Origin: Chelativorans alearensis
GTDB taxonomy: Bacteria > Pseudomonadota > Alphaproteobacteria > Rhizobiales > Rhizobiaceae
Assembly (NCBI RefSeq): GCF_010993735.1
Contig: NZ_WQNI01000023.1
Location: 1-54,370 of the forward strand
Direction of reading: 5' to 3'
Length of the DNA stretch: 54,370 nt
The notes below the pieces were generated by a model. That model saw nothing but the letters and a program-made list of their open reading frames with translations. It was not told the origin of the DNA and ran no database searches. Numbering within the stretch: the stretch's first letter is position 1; each line of letters begins with the position of its first letter. The position numbers and the translations under genes were made by a program. Below, piece after piece: positions 1-15,240 of this stretch.

Positions 1-290
1 AGGCTGCGCAGGAGCGGCGCCGGGCTCACGGGCCTCTGTTTGCGCGGGGGCGGCAGACAGACGGTGAGACCGCGCGCGGCGGCGATGACCAGCCGCCGCG
101 CAGCGGCCTCCGTCGGGCGCAGCAGGCTGAGGATGGCGCGCCAGAGATGGCGGGGCAGGGTCTTTCGAGGCTCGCCCTCGGCCCGCGCCTCAGGATGAGG
201 GCCCACGGCCGGCCCGGCCATGGCCACGAGCGAAGCGACGATGCGCTTCAGCGCCAGGCGATCTTGCTCGATTGCCGCACTCTCGTCCAT
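1..290 (-). CDS. Hypothetical small basic protein, partial (copy 1)
   Basis: This gene reads off the left window edge; the first 96 codons are visible without a stop. It starts at the ATG at 290 behind a good ribosome binding site (AAAGGAGA). The product begins MDESAAIEQDRLALKRIVAS and has a helical, basic segment (PRHLWRAILSLLRP) followed by a proline-rich stretch. It has no signal peptide and no motif I can tie to a function. It resembles conserved hypothetical proteins of rhizobia that I recall only in outline. A second, inverted copy starts at 54105. Codons for residues near GPHPEARAEGEPRK look like an embedded palindromic repeat (CCTCATCCTGAGGC and GAGCCTCGAAAG). Confidence 0.65.
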   Translation of the reverse strand, partial: MDESAAIEQDRLALKRIVASLVAMAGPAVGPHPEARAEGEPRKTLPRHLWRAILSLLRPTEAAARRLVIAAARGLTVCLPPPRKQRPVSPAPLLRS

Positions 291-314
291 GGCCTTCTCC
301 TTTCTTCAGGCGGG

Positions 315-378
315 ATTATCGCACGGGTCGGGAGGGGCGTGAATGGAGATAGGAAAACATTCCTGACAATTGCTGACA
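315..378 (-). promoter_or_regulatory. Promoter and paired TGTCAG operator of copy 1
   Basis: Read on the minus strand, TTCACG (343-338) and GATAAT (320-315) are separated by 17 bases and preceded by two direct repeats, TGTCAGC (378-372) and TGTCAGG (368-362), whose starts lie ten bases apart. The same arrangement is kept in the right-hand copy at 54014-54077. The conservation and the one-turn spacing suggest a regulator binding site; the regulator is not identified. Confidence 0.5.
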
Positions 379-425
379 GGCATGCAACACCCGCCGGGAC
401 ATTTCCCGCCGCTCCCGCGCCGGTC

Positions 426-3944
<3,519 letters not shown>

Positions 3945-4037
3945 TTTTTACCGCATTCACGTTGGAGGATTCGCAGGCGGTATTGTTCAGCAACACACCC
4001 GCCCGGTAAAGGGCGGCCGTGCCATGCGCACGGGTTT

Positions 4038-4721
4038 TCACGCCGGAAGCGGCGTAAGGAGGCTGCCTATTGCGCGGGGCAGCTCCCGTGGGTGCGTGAC
4101 GATCTCGGCGGCGCCGGCGTCCGTCAGCTCGGTGCGTTCGCCGAAGCCCCACAGGACGCCGATCGCCGGGAGGGCGTTGGCCTTTGCGCCGACGATGTCG
4201 TGGGAGCGGTCGCCGATCATGACGGTGCGGGTGGGGTCGACCGGCTCGACATCGAGGATGTGGCGGATCAGGTCGGCCTTGTTGGAATTGGTGCCGTCGA
4301 GGGCGGAGCCGTGCACGGCGTCGAAGAAGCGGGCGAGATCGAAGTGGGCGAGGATGTCGCCGGTGTAGGTTTCCACCTTGGAGGTGGCGACGGAGAGGAA
4401 GAAGCCGGCGTCCACGCAGCGCGCCAGCGCATCGGGAATGCCGGGGATGACCTCGTTCTCGAACTTGCCGACTTCGCCGTAGCGCTGCCGGTAGTGGCCG
4501 ACGGCCTCCCATACGAGAGCTTCGTCGGCGGTCTCAAGGAGCCTTGCGAAGGTGTCCTGGATGGGCGGGCCGATGCAGGCGCGCAGGTCCTCGGCGGCGG
4601 GGGCGGTGCGGCCCATCTTCTCCATCACGTGGCGCAGAGAGCCGGTGATGCCGACGAACGGGTCCGTCAGCGTCCCGTCGAGGTCGAACAGGACCGCCGG
4701 GCGTTCTTGTCGGGATTCCAT
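4038..4721 (-). CDS. HAD-family phosphatase, phosphoglycolate phosphatase-like
   Basis: This is a soluble haloacid-dehalogenase phosphohydrolase of about 227 residues. Motif I is VLFDLDGTLTD near the N-terminus with the two catalytic aspartates. Motif II is VATSK, and motif IV is VMIGDRSHDIVGAKAN with a helical cap between I and II. This pattern fits the Gph/PGMB subfamily, which acts on small phosphorylated sugars or phosphoglycolate; the substrate cannot be read from sequence. I chose the ATG at 4721, one base after the pccA stop (TGA-C-ATG), because it allows translational coupling. An ATG at 4748 would give nine more residues and overlap pccA. Confidence 0.85.
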   Translation of the reverse strand: MESRQERPAVLFDLDGTLTDPFVGITGSLRHVMEKMGRTAPAAEDLRACIGPPIQDTFARLLETADEALVWEAVGHYRQRYGEVGKFENEVIPGIPDALARCVDAGFFLSVATSKVETYTGDILAHFDLARFFDAVHGSALDGTNSNKADLIRHILDVEPVDPTRTVMIGDRSHDIVGAKANALPAIGVLWGFGERTELTDAGAAEIVTHPRELPRAIGSLLTPLPA

Positions 4722-4722
4722 G

Positions 4723-6750
<2,028 letters not shown>

Positions 6751-6906
6751 GCGGACGTTTCCCCCGGCAATCTTTTCCTTGTATGAGGTTGTGCGGGAGG
6801 GCTCAAGGCATGGCTCGCCGAAGCCTGTGGGCCGTGGCGCGGCTTGCGCGGCTGTGCGATTCCTGAAAAACGTTCGGCCAAGCGTGGTGTTCTTTTGAGG
6901 TCGGGA

Positions 6907-7356
6907 TTGCCTGCAATCTATGTCGATGCCGATGCCTGCCCGGTGAAGGCGGAGGTGGCGCGTGTGGCGGAGCGGCACGGCGTTGCCGTGGTCTTCGTCT
7001 CCAATGGCGGCCTGCGCCCCTCGCGCGACCCCATGGTCCGCCACGTGGTGGTGCCGGGCAAGGCCGACGCGGCGGACGACTGGATCACTGAGAACGCCGC
7101 CGCCGGCGATATCGGGATCACCGCCGATGTGCCGCTGGCCGCCCGGCTGGTGGAGAAGGGCCTGCAGGTGCTCGGACCGACGGGCCGCGCCTTCACGCGG
7201 CAGACCATCGGCATGGACGTTGCCATGCGCAACCTGAAGCAGGATCTGCGCGAGGCGGGCGAGATCAAAGGCTATAATGCCGGCTTCACGGCAAGGGACC
7301 GCTCGGCCTTCCTGCAGGCGCTGGATCTGGCCGTGCGGCGGGCGCTGAAACGTTGA
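6907..7356 (+). CDS. UPF0178 (YaiI/DUF188) family protein
   Basis: This is a conserved bacterial protein of unknown biochemical function. The family shows a PIN-like nuclease fold, but no activity is firmly assigned. The signature IYVDADACPVKAEV is at the N-terminus, and TADVPLAARLVEKG and GRAFTRQTIGMDVAMRNL follow. I take the TTG at 6907, which lies seven bases after GAGG (6896-6899) and gives 149 residues, the normal family length. An upstream TTG at 6844 would add 21 residues of unrelated sequence. It is divergent from pccA, and the intervening 156 bases must hold both promoters. Confidence 0.85.
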   Translation: MPAIYVDADACPVKAEVARVAERHGVAVVFVSNGGLRPSRDPMVRHVVVPGKADAADDWITENAAAGDIGITADVPLAARLVEKGLQVLGPTGRAFTRQTIGMDVAMRNLKQDLREAGEIKGYNAGFTARDRSAFLQALDLAVRRALKR

Positions 7357-7547
7357 GCACCGGCGTGATTGTCGTGCATCTGACTTCAGGATCTAGGCGC
7401 ATATTGTTGATATAAATCGCCTTTTTATGTTCGCGGAAGAATTTGCCGCGCCCGGTTGTTATCGCCGGCTGCCTCCTTCATGCTTGAAGCCTCCTCGCCC
7501 GCATCCCCTGCGGCATGATCCAGTTCACAAATAGGAGGACCGTCCCG

Positions 7548-7943
7548 GTGTCCGACACCGCACATATCTATTCCGATACCCGCGACCTCGACACGATGGG
7601 TGGGCGCCTGTCGCGCGCTCGCGATGCCGCCGGCCTCACGGTGGCCGAACTCGCCCGCCGCCTCGGCGTGAAGACGTCGACCATCCAGGCGTGGGAGACC
7701 GACCGTTCGCAACCGCGCGCCAACCGGCTGGCCATGCTGGCGGGCGTCCTCAATGTCAGCCTCTCCTGGCTCCTGCACGGCATCGGCACCTCGCCTGCGG
7801 ACGAGAGCCGGTCGGAGCTGGTGCAGGCGGTTGCCGCGAATCTCAAGCGCCTGCGCCGCCTGCATGCCGAATCGGCCCGCGTCATCACGCAGATCGAGGA
7901 AGACCTGACGCGGGCTTTGTCCGGCCCAGCGGCCGAGAAATGA
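7548..7943 (+). CDS. XRE-family helix-turn-helix transcriptional regulator
   Basis: This is a 131-residue cytoplasmic DNA-binding protein. An HTH_3/XRE domain spans roughly residues 18-77, with the recognition region LTVAELARRLGVKTSTIQAW followed by ETDRSQPRANRLAMLAGVLN. The C-terminal third is a predicted helix rich in Arg, Leu and Glu that could dimerise. The start is set by a strong Shine-Dalgarno AGGAGG at 7533-7538, which places translation at GTG 7548 rather than at ATG 7515. Its target is unknown. It sits just upstream of the RelBE-like pair, but the antitoxin there is a different fold, so it is probably not part of that module. Confidence 0.85.
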   Translation: MSDTAHIYSDTRDLDTMGGRLSRARDAAGLTVAELARRLGVKTSTIQAWETDRSQPRANRLAMLAGVLNVSLSWLLHGIGTSPADESRSELVQAVAANLKRLRRLHAESARVITQIEEDLTRALSGPAAEK

Positions 7944-8036
7944 CATGGTGTTTCGCCGGAAACCGCTGAATGCATTGGATTCCGGGGCCGAAAGCACTTA
8001 TATGGGATACACGCATCCCCAGCCAACGCGGCGACG

Positions 8037-8270
8037 ATGAGCAAGCAGACAGCGGTCAGGCTTCCCGACGAAACCTATGAACGGTTGCGGGCGCTTTCGG
8101 AAAGAACGGGCCGCACGGCGGCCTACTACATACGCGAGGCCATCGAGCAGCATATAGAGGATATGGAAGATATCTATCTGGCCGAGCAGGCGCTGGAGCG
8201 CCTGAGACGCGGTGAAAGCCGAACCTACACGCTCGAGGAAGTGGAGCGTGAGCTTGGCTTGGACGATTGA
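8037..8270 (+). CDS. relB: RelB/TraY-like antitoxin (ribbon-helix-helix)
   Basis: This 77-residue protein has an N-terminal ribbon-helix-helix (TAVRLPDETYERLRALSERT, then GRTAAYYIREAI) and an acidic C-terminal tail. The tail (YLAEQALERLRRGESRTYTL) fits RelB-like antitoxins that wrap the toxin. It would neutralise RelE and autoregulate the pair. A small dyad, GGGAT at 8004-8008 and ATCCC at 8015-8019, just upstream could be its operator. The reading frame is intact although the partner toxin gene is broken. The last 23 bases overlap the toxin start. Confidence 0.85.
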   Translation: MSKQTAVRLPDETYERLRALSERTGRTAAYYIREAIEQHIEDMEDIYLAEQALERLRRGESRTYTLEEVERELGLDD

Positions 8271-8522
8271 GGTCGATGACGCGGCACTGAGACAACTCAA
8301 GAAGCTAGGGCGGGCCGAGGCAAGGCGCATACACAATTTCCTGCGTGACCGGATCGGTAAACTCGATGACCCGCGGCAACTAGGGCGTCCCATGCAGGGC
8401 TCCAAGTTCGGTAGTTTCTGGCGCTATCACGTGGGTGATTACCGGATCATCTGCGATATCCAGATCATCGGCTCGTGGTGCTCGTCCTGCAGATCGGGCA
8501 TCGCCGGGATGTTTATCGGTAG
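8248..8522 (+). pseudogene. relE: RelE/ParE-type toxin, frameshifted
   Basis: This is a RelE-family mRNA interferase gene broken by one missing base. From the GTG at 8248 (GAGGAA at 8235-8240) it reads SLAWTIEVDDAALRQLKKL through FWRYHVGDYRIICDIQ, a typical RelE body. Directly after the CAG at 8461-8463 the family-conserved continuation is out of frame. If one G is restored there, the text becomes ICDIQDHRLVVLVLQIG followed by HRRDVYR and a stop at 8520-8522, giving 91 residues. Without it, translation continues as unrelated sequence to 8616. The lost C-terminal strand holds the conserved Arg and Tyr needed for activity. A sequencing error cannot be excluded. Confidence 0.8.
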
Positions 8523-8649
8523 AATCTGTTCGCAGCCGGGCGAGAGAGTTCTGTTCTGCACAGCTATGCTGACGCCGCCGATCCCAGCACGTGACAAGGC
8601 GCCACGCTTGCGCTAGGTATAGCGTCGTCGAGGGCCAATGGCCCTGCCA
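8523..8649. other. Intergenic stretch before the glycine riboswitch
   Basis: No gene is visible here apart from the out-of-frame tail of the broken toxin (to 8616). A perfect seven-base hairpin, AGGGCCA (8631-8637) and TGGCCCT (8639-8645), lies just before the riboswitch and could end transcription from the toxin-antitoxin side, although no T-run follows. The promoter for gcvT must lie in or near this stretch, but no boxes stand out. Confidence 0.4.
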
Positions 8650-8838
8650 GTCTGCGGGAGAGAGCAGCGCGTTGCTGCCGCCGAAGGGGAAATCGCCCGA
8701 AATCTCTCAGGCATAAAGAACCGTAGACGGGTCAGACACTCTGGAAAGTCGGGGCATATGCGCCCCGCGCCGAAGGTGTAAGCGTTGCCGACAGAGTTCC
8801 GGCCGCGCGAGTCTCTCAGGCTTCCGACAGAGGGGCAC
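8650..8838 (+). promoter_or_regulatory. Tandem glycine riboswitch (gcvT element)
   Basis: Two glycine aptamers lie in series before gcvT. Aptamer 1 (about 8652-8736) has GCGGGAGAGA, GCCGAAGGGGAAA, AATCTCTCAGGCA and CCGTAGACGGGTCAGACA. Aptamer 2 (about 8737-8836) has CTCTGGAAAGTC, GCCGAAGGTGTAAG, GAGTCTCTCAGGCTT and CCGACAGAGGGG. These are the conserved blocks of the known glycine riboswitch. A perfect eight-base hairpin with a GCGA loop follows (CATGCCGC 8842-8849, GCGGCATG 8854-8861), ending 11 bases before the Shine-Dalgarno. There is no T-run, so control at translation initiation is more likely than termination. In other bacteria such elements switch the glycine cleavage genes on when glycine is plentiful. 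Confidence 0.95.
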
Positions 8839-8881
8839 GGACATGCCGCGCGAGCGGCATGCGTGCAGCTTTGGAGGAACG

Positions 8882-9985
8882 ATGAGCGCCGGCGATACCC
8901 AGAAGCACCTGCCGCTTGAAGCGATGCATGAAGAAGCCGGAGCGCGCTTCGGCGCCTTTGCCGGCTGGCATATGCCGCTCACCTATCCCACGGGCGTGAT
9001 GAAGGAGCACCTTCACACGCGGGAGAAGGCGGGGCTGTTCGACATCTCGCACATGCAGCTTTTTGCGGTCGAGGGCGCCGAGGCGGCCGCCTTCCTGTCG
9101 CGTGCCTGCCCGCTGGATGCGGCGGGGCTTGGCGAGGGCAAGTCGAAATACACGGTGCTCCTCAACGAGGAGGCCGGCATCATCGACGACCTGATCGTCA
9201 CCCGCCTTGACGCCGAGCGCTTCATGGTGGTGGCGAACGCCGGCAACGCGGCGAAGGACGAAGCGCATCTCAACGCGGTTGCCGAGGGTTTCGATGTGAC
9301 GGTGACGCCGCTCGAGCGTGTGTTCCTGGCGCTGCAGGGGCCCGAGGCGGAGGGCGTTCTCATCGGTGCGGGGCTGGATTTGAGCGACCTCACCTTCATG
9401 ACCGCCGCCGAGCCGCGCCAGGACTGGTTCGCCACCCGTTCGGGCTATACGGGCGAGGACGGGTTCGAGATCGCGCTGCCGCTCGGGGAGGCGCAGGCCT
9501 TTGCCGAAAAGATCCTCGCCGACGAGCGCGCCCAATGGATCGGCCTTGCGGCGCGCGACAGCCTGCGGCTGGAAGCCGGGCTCTGCCTTCACGGACAGGA
9601 CATCGACGAGACGACAGACCCGGCGAGCGCGGCGATCCTGTGGGCGATCCCGAAGCGCCTGCGCGAGGAAGGCGGCTTTATCGGCGCCGACGCCCTGCGC
9701 CGCATCATCGCCGAGGGCGCGAAGGAAAGGCGCGTCGGGCTGAAGCCCGAGGGGCGCCAACCCGTACGCTCCGGCGTGCCGCTTATGAACGAGGAAGGGA
9801 GAACTGTCGGCCGCGTGACGTCCGGCGGTTTCGGCCCCTCGGCCGGCCATCCCGTCGCCATGGGCTATGTGGCAACGGCCCTCACCGATGCCGGGACACC
9901 GCTTCTTGCCGAGGTGCGCGGAAACCGCGTGCCTGTTCACGTCCATCCCCTGCCCTTCACGCCGCATCGCTACCGCAAAGGATAA
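8882..9985 (+). CDS. gcvT: Aminomethyltransferase, glycine cleavage T protein
   Basis: This protein takes the aminomethyl group from lipoylated H protein and passes the carbon to tetrahydrofolate, releasing ammonia. It has 367 residues, the normal size. Visible landmarks are [24 protein letters not shown], the folate-pocket region [14 protein letters not shown], and a C-terminal barrel with VTSGGFGPS and MGYV. The start at ATG 8882 follows GGAGGA at 8873-8878; an upstream ATG at 8843 lies inside the regulatory hairpin and is unlikely. It is the first gene of gcvT-gcvH-gcvP under the glycine riboswitch. Confidence 0.96.
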   Translation: MSAGDTQKHLPLEAMHEEAGARFGAFAGWHMPLTYPTGVMKEHLHTREKAGLFDISHMQLFAVEGAEAAAFLSRACPLDAAGLGEGKSKYTVLLNEEAGIIDDLIVTRLDAERFMVVANAGNAAKDEAHLNAVAEGFDVTVTPLERVFLALQGPEAEGVLIGAGLDLSDLTFMTAAEPRQDWFATRSGYTGEDGFEIALPLGEAQAFAEKILADERAQWIGLAARDSLRLEAGLCLHGQDIDETTDPASAAILWAIPKRLREEGGFIGADALRRIIAEGAKERRVGLKPEGRQPVRSGVPLMNEEGRTVGRVTSGGFGPSAGHPVAMGYVATALTDAGTPLLAEVRGNRVPVHVHPLPFTPHRYRKG

Positions 9986-9990
9986 CAGGT

Positions 9991-10359
9991 ATGAGCAAGA
10001 CCTATTTCACCGAAGACCACGAATGGATCCGCGTCGAGGGCGGCACGGCCACGGTCGGCATCACGCCTTACGCACAGGAGCAGCTTGGCGACCTGGTGTT
10101 CGTGGAACTGCCGGAGGCGGGCAAGGCGCTTGCCAAGGGCGAGACGGCGGTGGTGGTCGAATCGGTGAAGGCCGCTTCGGACGTCTACGCGCCCGCCGAT
10201 GGCGAGGTGGCGGAGGTCAACGAGGCGCTTTCCAGCGATCCCTCCCTCGTCAACACCGCGCCGATGGGCGACGGCTGGCTGTGGAAGATGACGCTTTCCG
10301 ACGAAAGCCAGCTCGACGGCCTGATGGACGAGGCCGCCTACAAGAAAAGCGTGGCCTAG
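9991..10359 (+). CDS. gcvH: Glycine cleavage system H protein
   Basis: This lipoyl carrier shuttles the aminomethyl intermediate between the P, T and L proteins. It has 122 residues. The N-terminal [20 protein letters not shown] and the lipoyl site [12 protein letters not shown], with the modified lysine near residue 60, are both intact. The C-terminus has GDGWLWKM. It starts six bases after gcvT stops, in the same operon. The stop codon overlaps the first arm of a palindromic repeat at 10358. Confidence 0.97.
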   Translation: MSKTYFTEDHEWIRVEGGTATVGITPYAQEQLGDLVFVELPEAGKALAKGETAVVVESVKAASDVYAPADGEVAEVNEALSSDPSLVNTAPMGDGWLWKMTLSDESQLDGLMDEAAYKKSVA

Positions 10360-10460
10360 AGCGATGAGGGTGATTCAAGAGCCACGATCACCGCTCTATC
10401 CTTTTGTTTTTGCGCTCGATTTTTCCGAAAACCGGTTCCCACTTTTCGGATCTCGCTCTT
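10358..10460. repeat. Two palindromic repeat modules between gcvH and gcvP
   Basis: The first module, 10358-10397, pairs AGAGCG with CGCTCT and GGTGAT with ATCACC. The second, about 10420-10459, carries the core TCCGAAAACCGG then CCCACTTTTCGG that recurs at 20103, 23542 and, degraded, near 39753 and 40660. This matches the style of rhizobial intergenic mosaic repeats. Lying inside an operon, it could stabilise the upstream mRNA or dampen transcription into gcvP. Confidence 0.75.
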
Positions 10461-10470
10461 AGGAACATAT

Positions 10471-13272
<2,802 letters not shown>

Positions 13273-13329
13273 GGCCTTTCGCGTCAGGAGAAATGGCAGG
13301 AGCCTGCAGCAGCCGTCTATGCAGGTCAC

Positions 13330-13355
13330 GGCCGGCCATGGCACGATGGCTGGCC
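13330..13355 (+). terminator. Possible terminator hairpin after gcvP
   Basis: GGCCGGCCAT (13330-13339) and ATGGCTGGCC (13346-13355) form a ten-base stem with one G-T pair and a six-base loop. It lies 57 bases past the gcvP stop. No T-run follows, so it may act as an mRNA end-stabiliser rather than a terminator. Confidence 0.35.
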
Positions 13356-13421
13356 GGGCGCATCCCGTTGACGGCGTTTCGAATATGGCGCCCGATCCGC
13401 TTTTTAGAAGGAGTGGGTCCC

Positions 13422-13763
13422 ATGGCCTATGACGAACAGCTTGCCGCCCGCATGCGCGGCGCGTTGGAAGGCCTGCAAGGGCTCTCGGAAAAACGCATGA
13501 TGGGCGGCATCTGCTTCATGCTCGACGGCAACATGATCGGCGGTGCCGACCACACCAAGGCGGGCGAAGGCCGCTTCATGTTTCGCGTCGGCAAGGACAA
13601 CCAGGCGACCGCCCTTGCCCGCCCCGGCGCGCAGCCGATGGAGATGGGCGGAAAGCGCATGAGCGGCTTCATCTTCGTCGACGCGGAGGCTTGCGACGAT
13701 TATGCGCTGAAGGCGTGGGTTTCGCTGGCGCTCGGTTTCGTCGGCACCCTGCCGGCGAAGTAA
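13422..13763 (+). CDS. TfoX N-terminal domain family protein
   Basis: This is a 113-residue cytoplasmic protein made of a single TfoX_N domain (MAYDEQLAARMRGALEGL, SEKRMMGGICFMLDGNM, FMFRVGK, GKRMSGFIFVDA). In gammaproteobacteria the domain occurs in the competence regulator TfoX. Stand-alone proteins like this are common in rhizobia and have no settled function. The start at ATG 13422 follows GAAGGAG at 13407-13413; the frame is open further upstream but shows no family similarity. It is followed ten bases later by the DUF2461 gene. Confidence 0.85.
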   Translation: MAYDEQLAARMRGALEGLQGLSEKRMMGGICFMLDGNMIGGADHTKAGEGRFMFRVGKDNQATALARPGAQPMEMGGKRMSGFIFVDAEACDDYALKAWVSLALGFVGTLPAK

Positions 13764-13772
13764 GGCGGGGGC

Positions 13773-14456
13773 GTGGAGATGGATGGAGGTGGATTCTCGC
13801 ATTTTCCGGGAGAGGCGCTGGATTTCCTGACCGCCTTGCGCGCCAACAACGATCGTGACTGGTTTGCCGAGAACAAGGCCGTCTACGAGCGCGCGGTGAA
13901 GGCTCCCGCCGAGGACTTCTGCCGTGCCGTGACCGGACGGCTGGAGGAGATGACCGGACTGCCGCACCGCCCGAAGATCTTCCGTATCCACAGGGACGTG
14001 CGCTTCTCCAGGGACAAAACGCCCTACAACGCGCATTTGCACATCTCCTTCACGGCTGAAACAGGCAGTACATCGCAGCCCGGATGGTATTTCGGCCTGG
14101 AGCCGGAGCGGCTGACGGCGGGAACCGGCGTGTTCGAGCTTCACAAAGGCGACCTCGACGCCTTTCGCGCCCGCGTGGCGGGAAAGGACGGGGAGAGGCT
14201 TGCGCGGTTGATCGGGAATCTGCCGGCCGACGTCCGGGTCAGCAAGCCGGAGTTGAAACGCGTGCCGCAGCCCTATGCCGCCGACCATCCTCGCGCGGAT
14301 CTCCTGCGCCGCAAATCGCTGACCGGCTGGATGGACTTCGCCAACCCACGCGAGGCCTGCGAAAACGGTTTTATGGACCGCTGCTTCGACGCTTTCGTCC
14401 GTCTGAGGCCGCTTTTCGACTGGTTGAGTGCCGCTGCGCGTCAGCCTGGCCGGTGA
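13773..14456 (+). CDS. DUF2461 domain-containing protein
   Basis: This protein of about 227 residues belongs to a conserved family of unknown function (DUF2461/TIGR02453). Diagnostic segments are FLTALRANNDRDWFAENKA, FRIHRDVRFSRDKTPYNAHL, GWYFGLEPERLTAGTGVF and a C-terminal FMDRCFDAFVRLRPLFDWL. There is no signal peptide or membrane segment. The start is uncertain between GTG 13773 and ATG 13779; both lie close behind a G-rich stretch. It may share a transcript with the TfoX-like gene. Confidence 0.82.
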   Translation: MEMDGGGFSHFPGEALDFLTALRANNDRDWFAENKAVYERAVKAPAEDFCRAVTGRLEEMTGLPHRPKIFRIHRDVRFSRDKTPYNAHLHISFTAETGSTSQPGWYFGLEPERLTAGTGVFELHKGDLDAFRARVAGKDGERLARLIGNLPADVRVSKPELKRVPQPYAADHPRADLLRRKSLTGWMDFANPREACENGFMDRCFDAFVRLRPLFDWLSAAARQPGR

Positions 14457-14508
14457 AGGAATGATGTAGCGATTTACATCACTTCCCGGTGATGGTATTC
14501 ATTCCATC

Positions 14509-14790
14509 ATGCGCGCGAAACCCGTGGTCAACCGTCGCCTTGTGATGTCGGATGCATCCTTCATCGAGATGGTTGCATGGAAGGTGCCCACACCGTTGAG
14601 AGGCAGCCGGCACGATTACAAGTACCGCTTTGCTTACGTTGTGGAGGGCGCCTGCATCCTCCGCTACGATAATGAGGCCGGCAAGGGAGATCACAGGCAT
14701 ATCGGCGCGCAGGAACTTCCCTACACTTTCACTAGCTTCGACAGGTTGGTGAAAGATTTTCTGGACGATGTGGAGAGACTGAAGACATGA
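14509..14790 (+). CDS. TumE-like toxin (DUF6516 family)
   Basis: This 93-residue protein has the pattern of the TumE/DUF6516 toxins: FIEMVAWKVPTPLRGSRHDY in the first half, then RYDNEAGKGDHRHIGAQELP and YTFTSFDRLVKDFLDDVERL. The charged RYDNExGKGDHRH block is the family mark. It overlaps the next gene by four bases (ATGA), the usual coupling of a toxin-antitoxin pair. No activity can be read from sequence. Confidence 0.75.
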   Translation: MRAKPVVNRRLVMSDASFIEMVAWKVPTPLRGSRHDYKYRFAYVVEGACILRYDNEAGKGDHRHIGAQELPYTFTSFDRLVKDFLDDVERLKT

Positions 14791-15137
14791 ACACATTGAC
14801 CGTCCGCATCGAAAGCTTGGAGTCCACCGCGGCGGCGGTTGCCCGCGCCATGCAGAGCGGTAAGGCCGAACCTTCGGCAGGCCTCAGCTTCACGAGCTAT
14901 GAAACTCTTCACCGCGTGCTTGCGCCGAAGCGCCTCGAGATCGTGCGCGCCATGGCCGGCAAGGGGGTACTCACCCATCGCGCGGTCGCCCGCCTGGTGC
15001 GGCGGGATTTCAAGGCGGTGCATACCGACCTCACCGCCCTGATCCAAGCCGGCATCGTCGAGCGCGTTGAAGACGGCGTCGTCTTCCCCTATGACACGAT
15101 CCATGTCGAGTTCGACATTCACGCGCATGCGGCCTGA
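14787..15137 (+). CDS. TumA-like antitoxin / winged-helix regulator
   Basis: This is a 116-residue DNA-binding protein with a winged helix-turn-helix in the C-terminal half (VLAPKRLEIVRAMAGKGVLT, RAVARLVRRDFKAVHTDLTA, LIQAGIVERVEDGVVFPYD). Such HVO_A0114-type regulators are paired with TumE toxins. The start overlaps the toxin stop. It should bind the toxin and repress the pair's promoter; both roles are inferred from the family. Confidence 0.75.
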   Translation: MNTLTVRIESLESTAAAVARAMQSGKAEPSAGLSFTSYETLHRVLAPKRLEIVRAMAGKGVLTHRAVARLVRRDFKAVHTDLTALIQAGIVERVEDGVVFPYDTIHVEFDIHAHAA

Positions 15138-15240
15138 TCGGCCCTCCTCTTATCGAACGGAACCGGAACGGCCTTCGCTTCGCCATGAAATCCGTGGCAA
15201 GATCGGCGGTGATTCGCTGGGTCAGGAAAGTACATACCGA

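Larger units (their letters stand above)
1..412. repeat. Left arm of a large inverted duplication
   Basis: The reverse complement of this stretch matches 53980-54370 over about 400 bases, by eye roughly nine positions in ten, with one small indel before the ribosome binding site. The match covers a promoter, paired TGTCAG motifs and the first 88 or so codons of a small gene. It begins about 14 bases beyond the dnaE stop codon and runs to the window edge, so its full length is unknown. The copies are diverged, so this is an old duplication rather than a fresh one. Confidence 0.85.

Noticed and set aside
7548-8522. The XRE regulator as part of a three-gene toxin-antitoxin module
   Set aside because: RelB itself has a DNA-binding ribbon-helix-helix domain, a 93-base gap with its own possible operator separates them, and the XRE protein has no toxin-binding tail.
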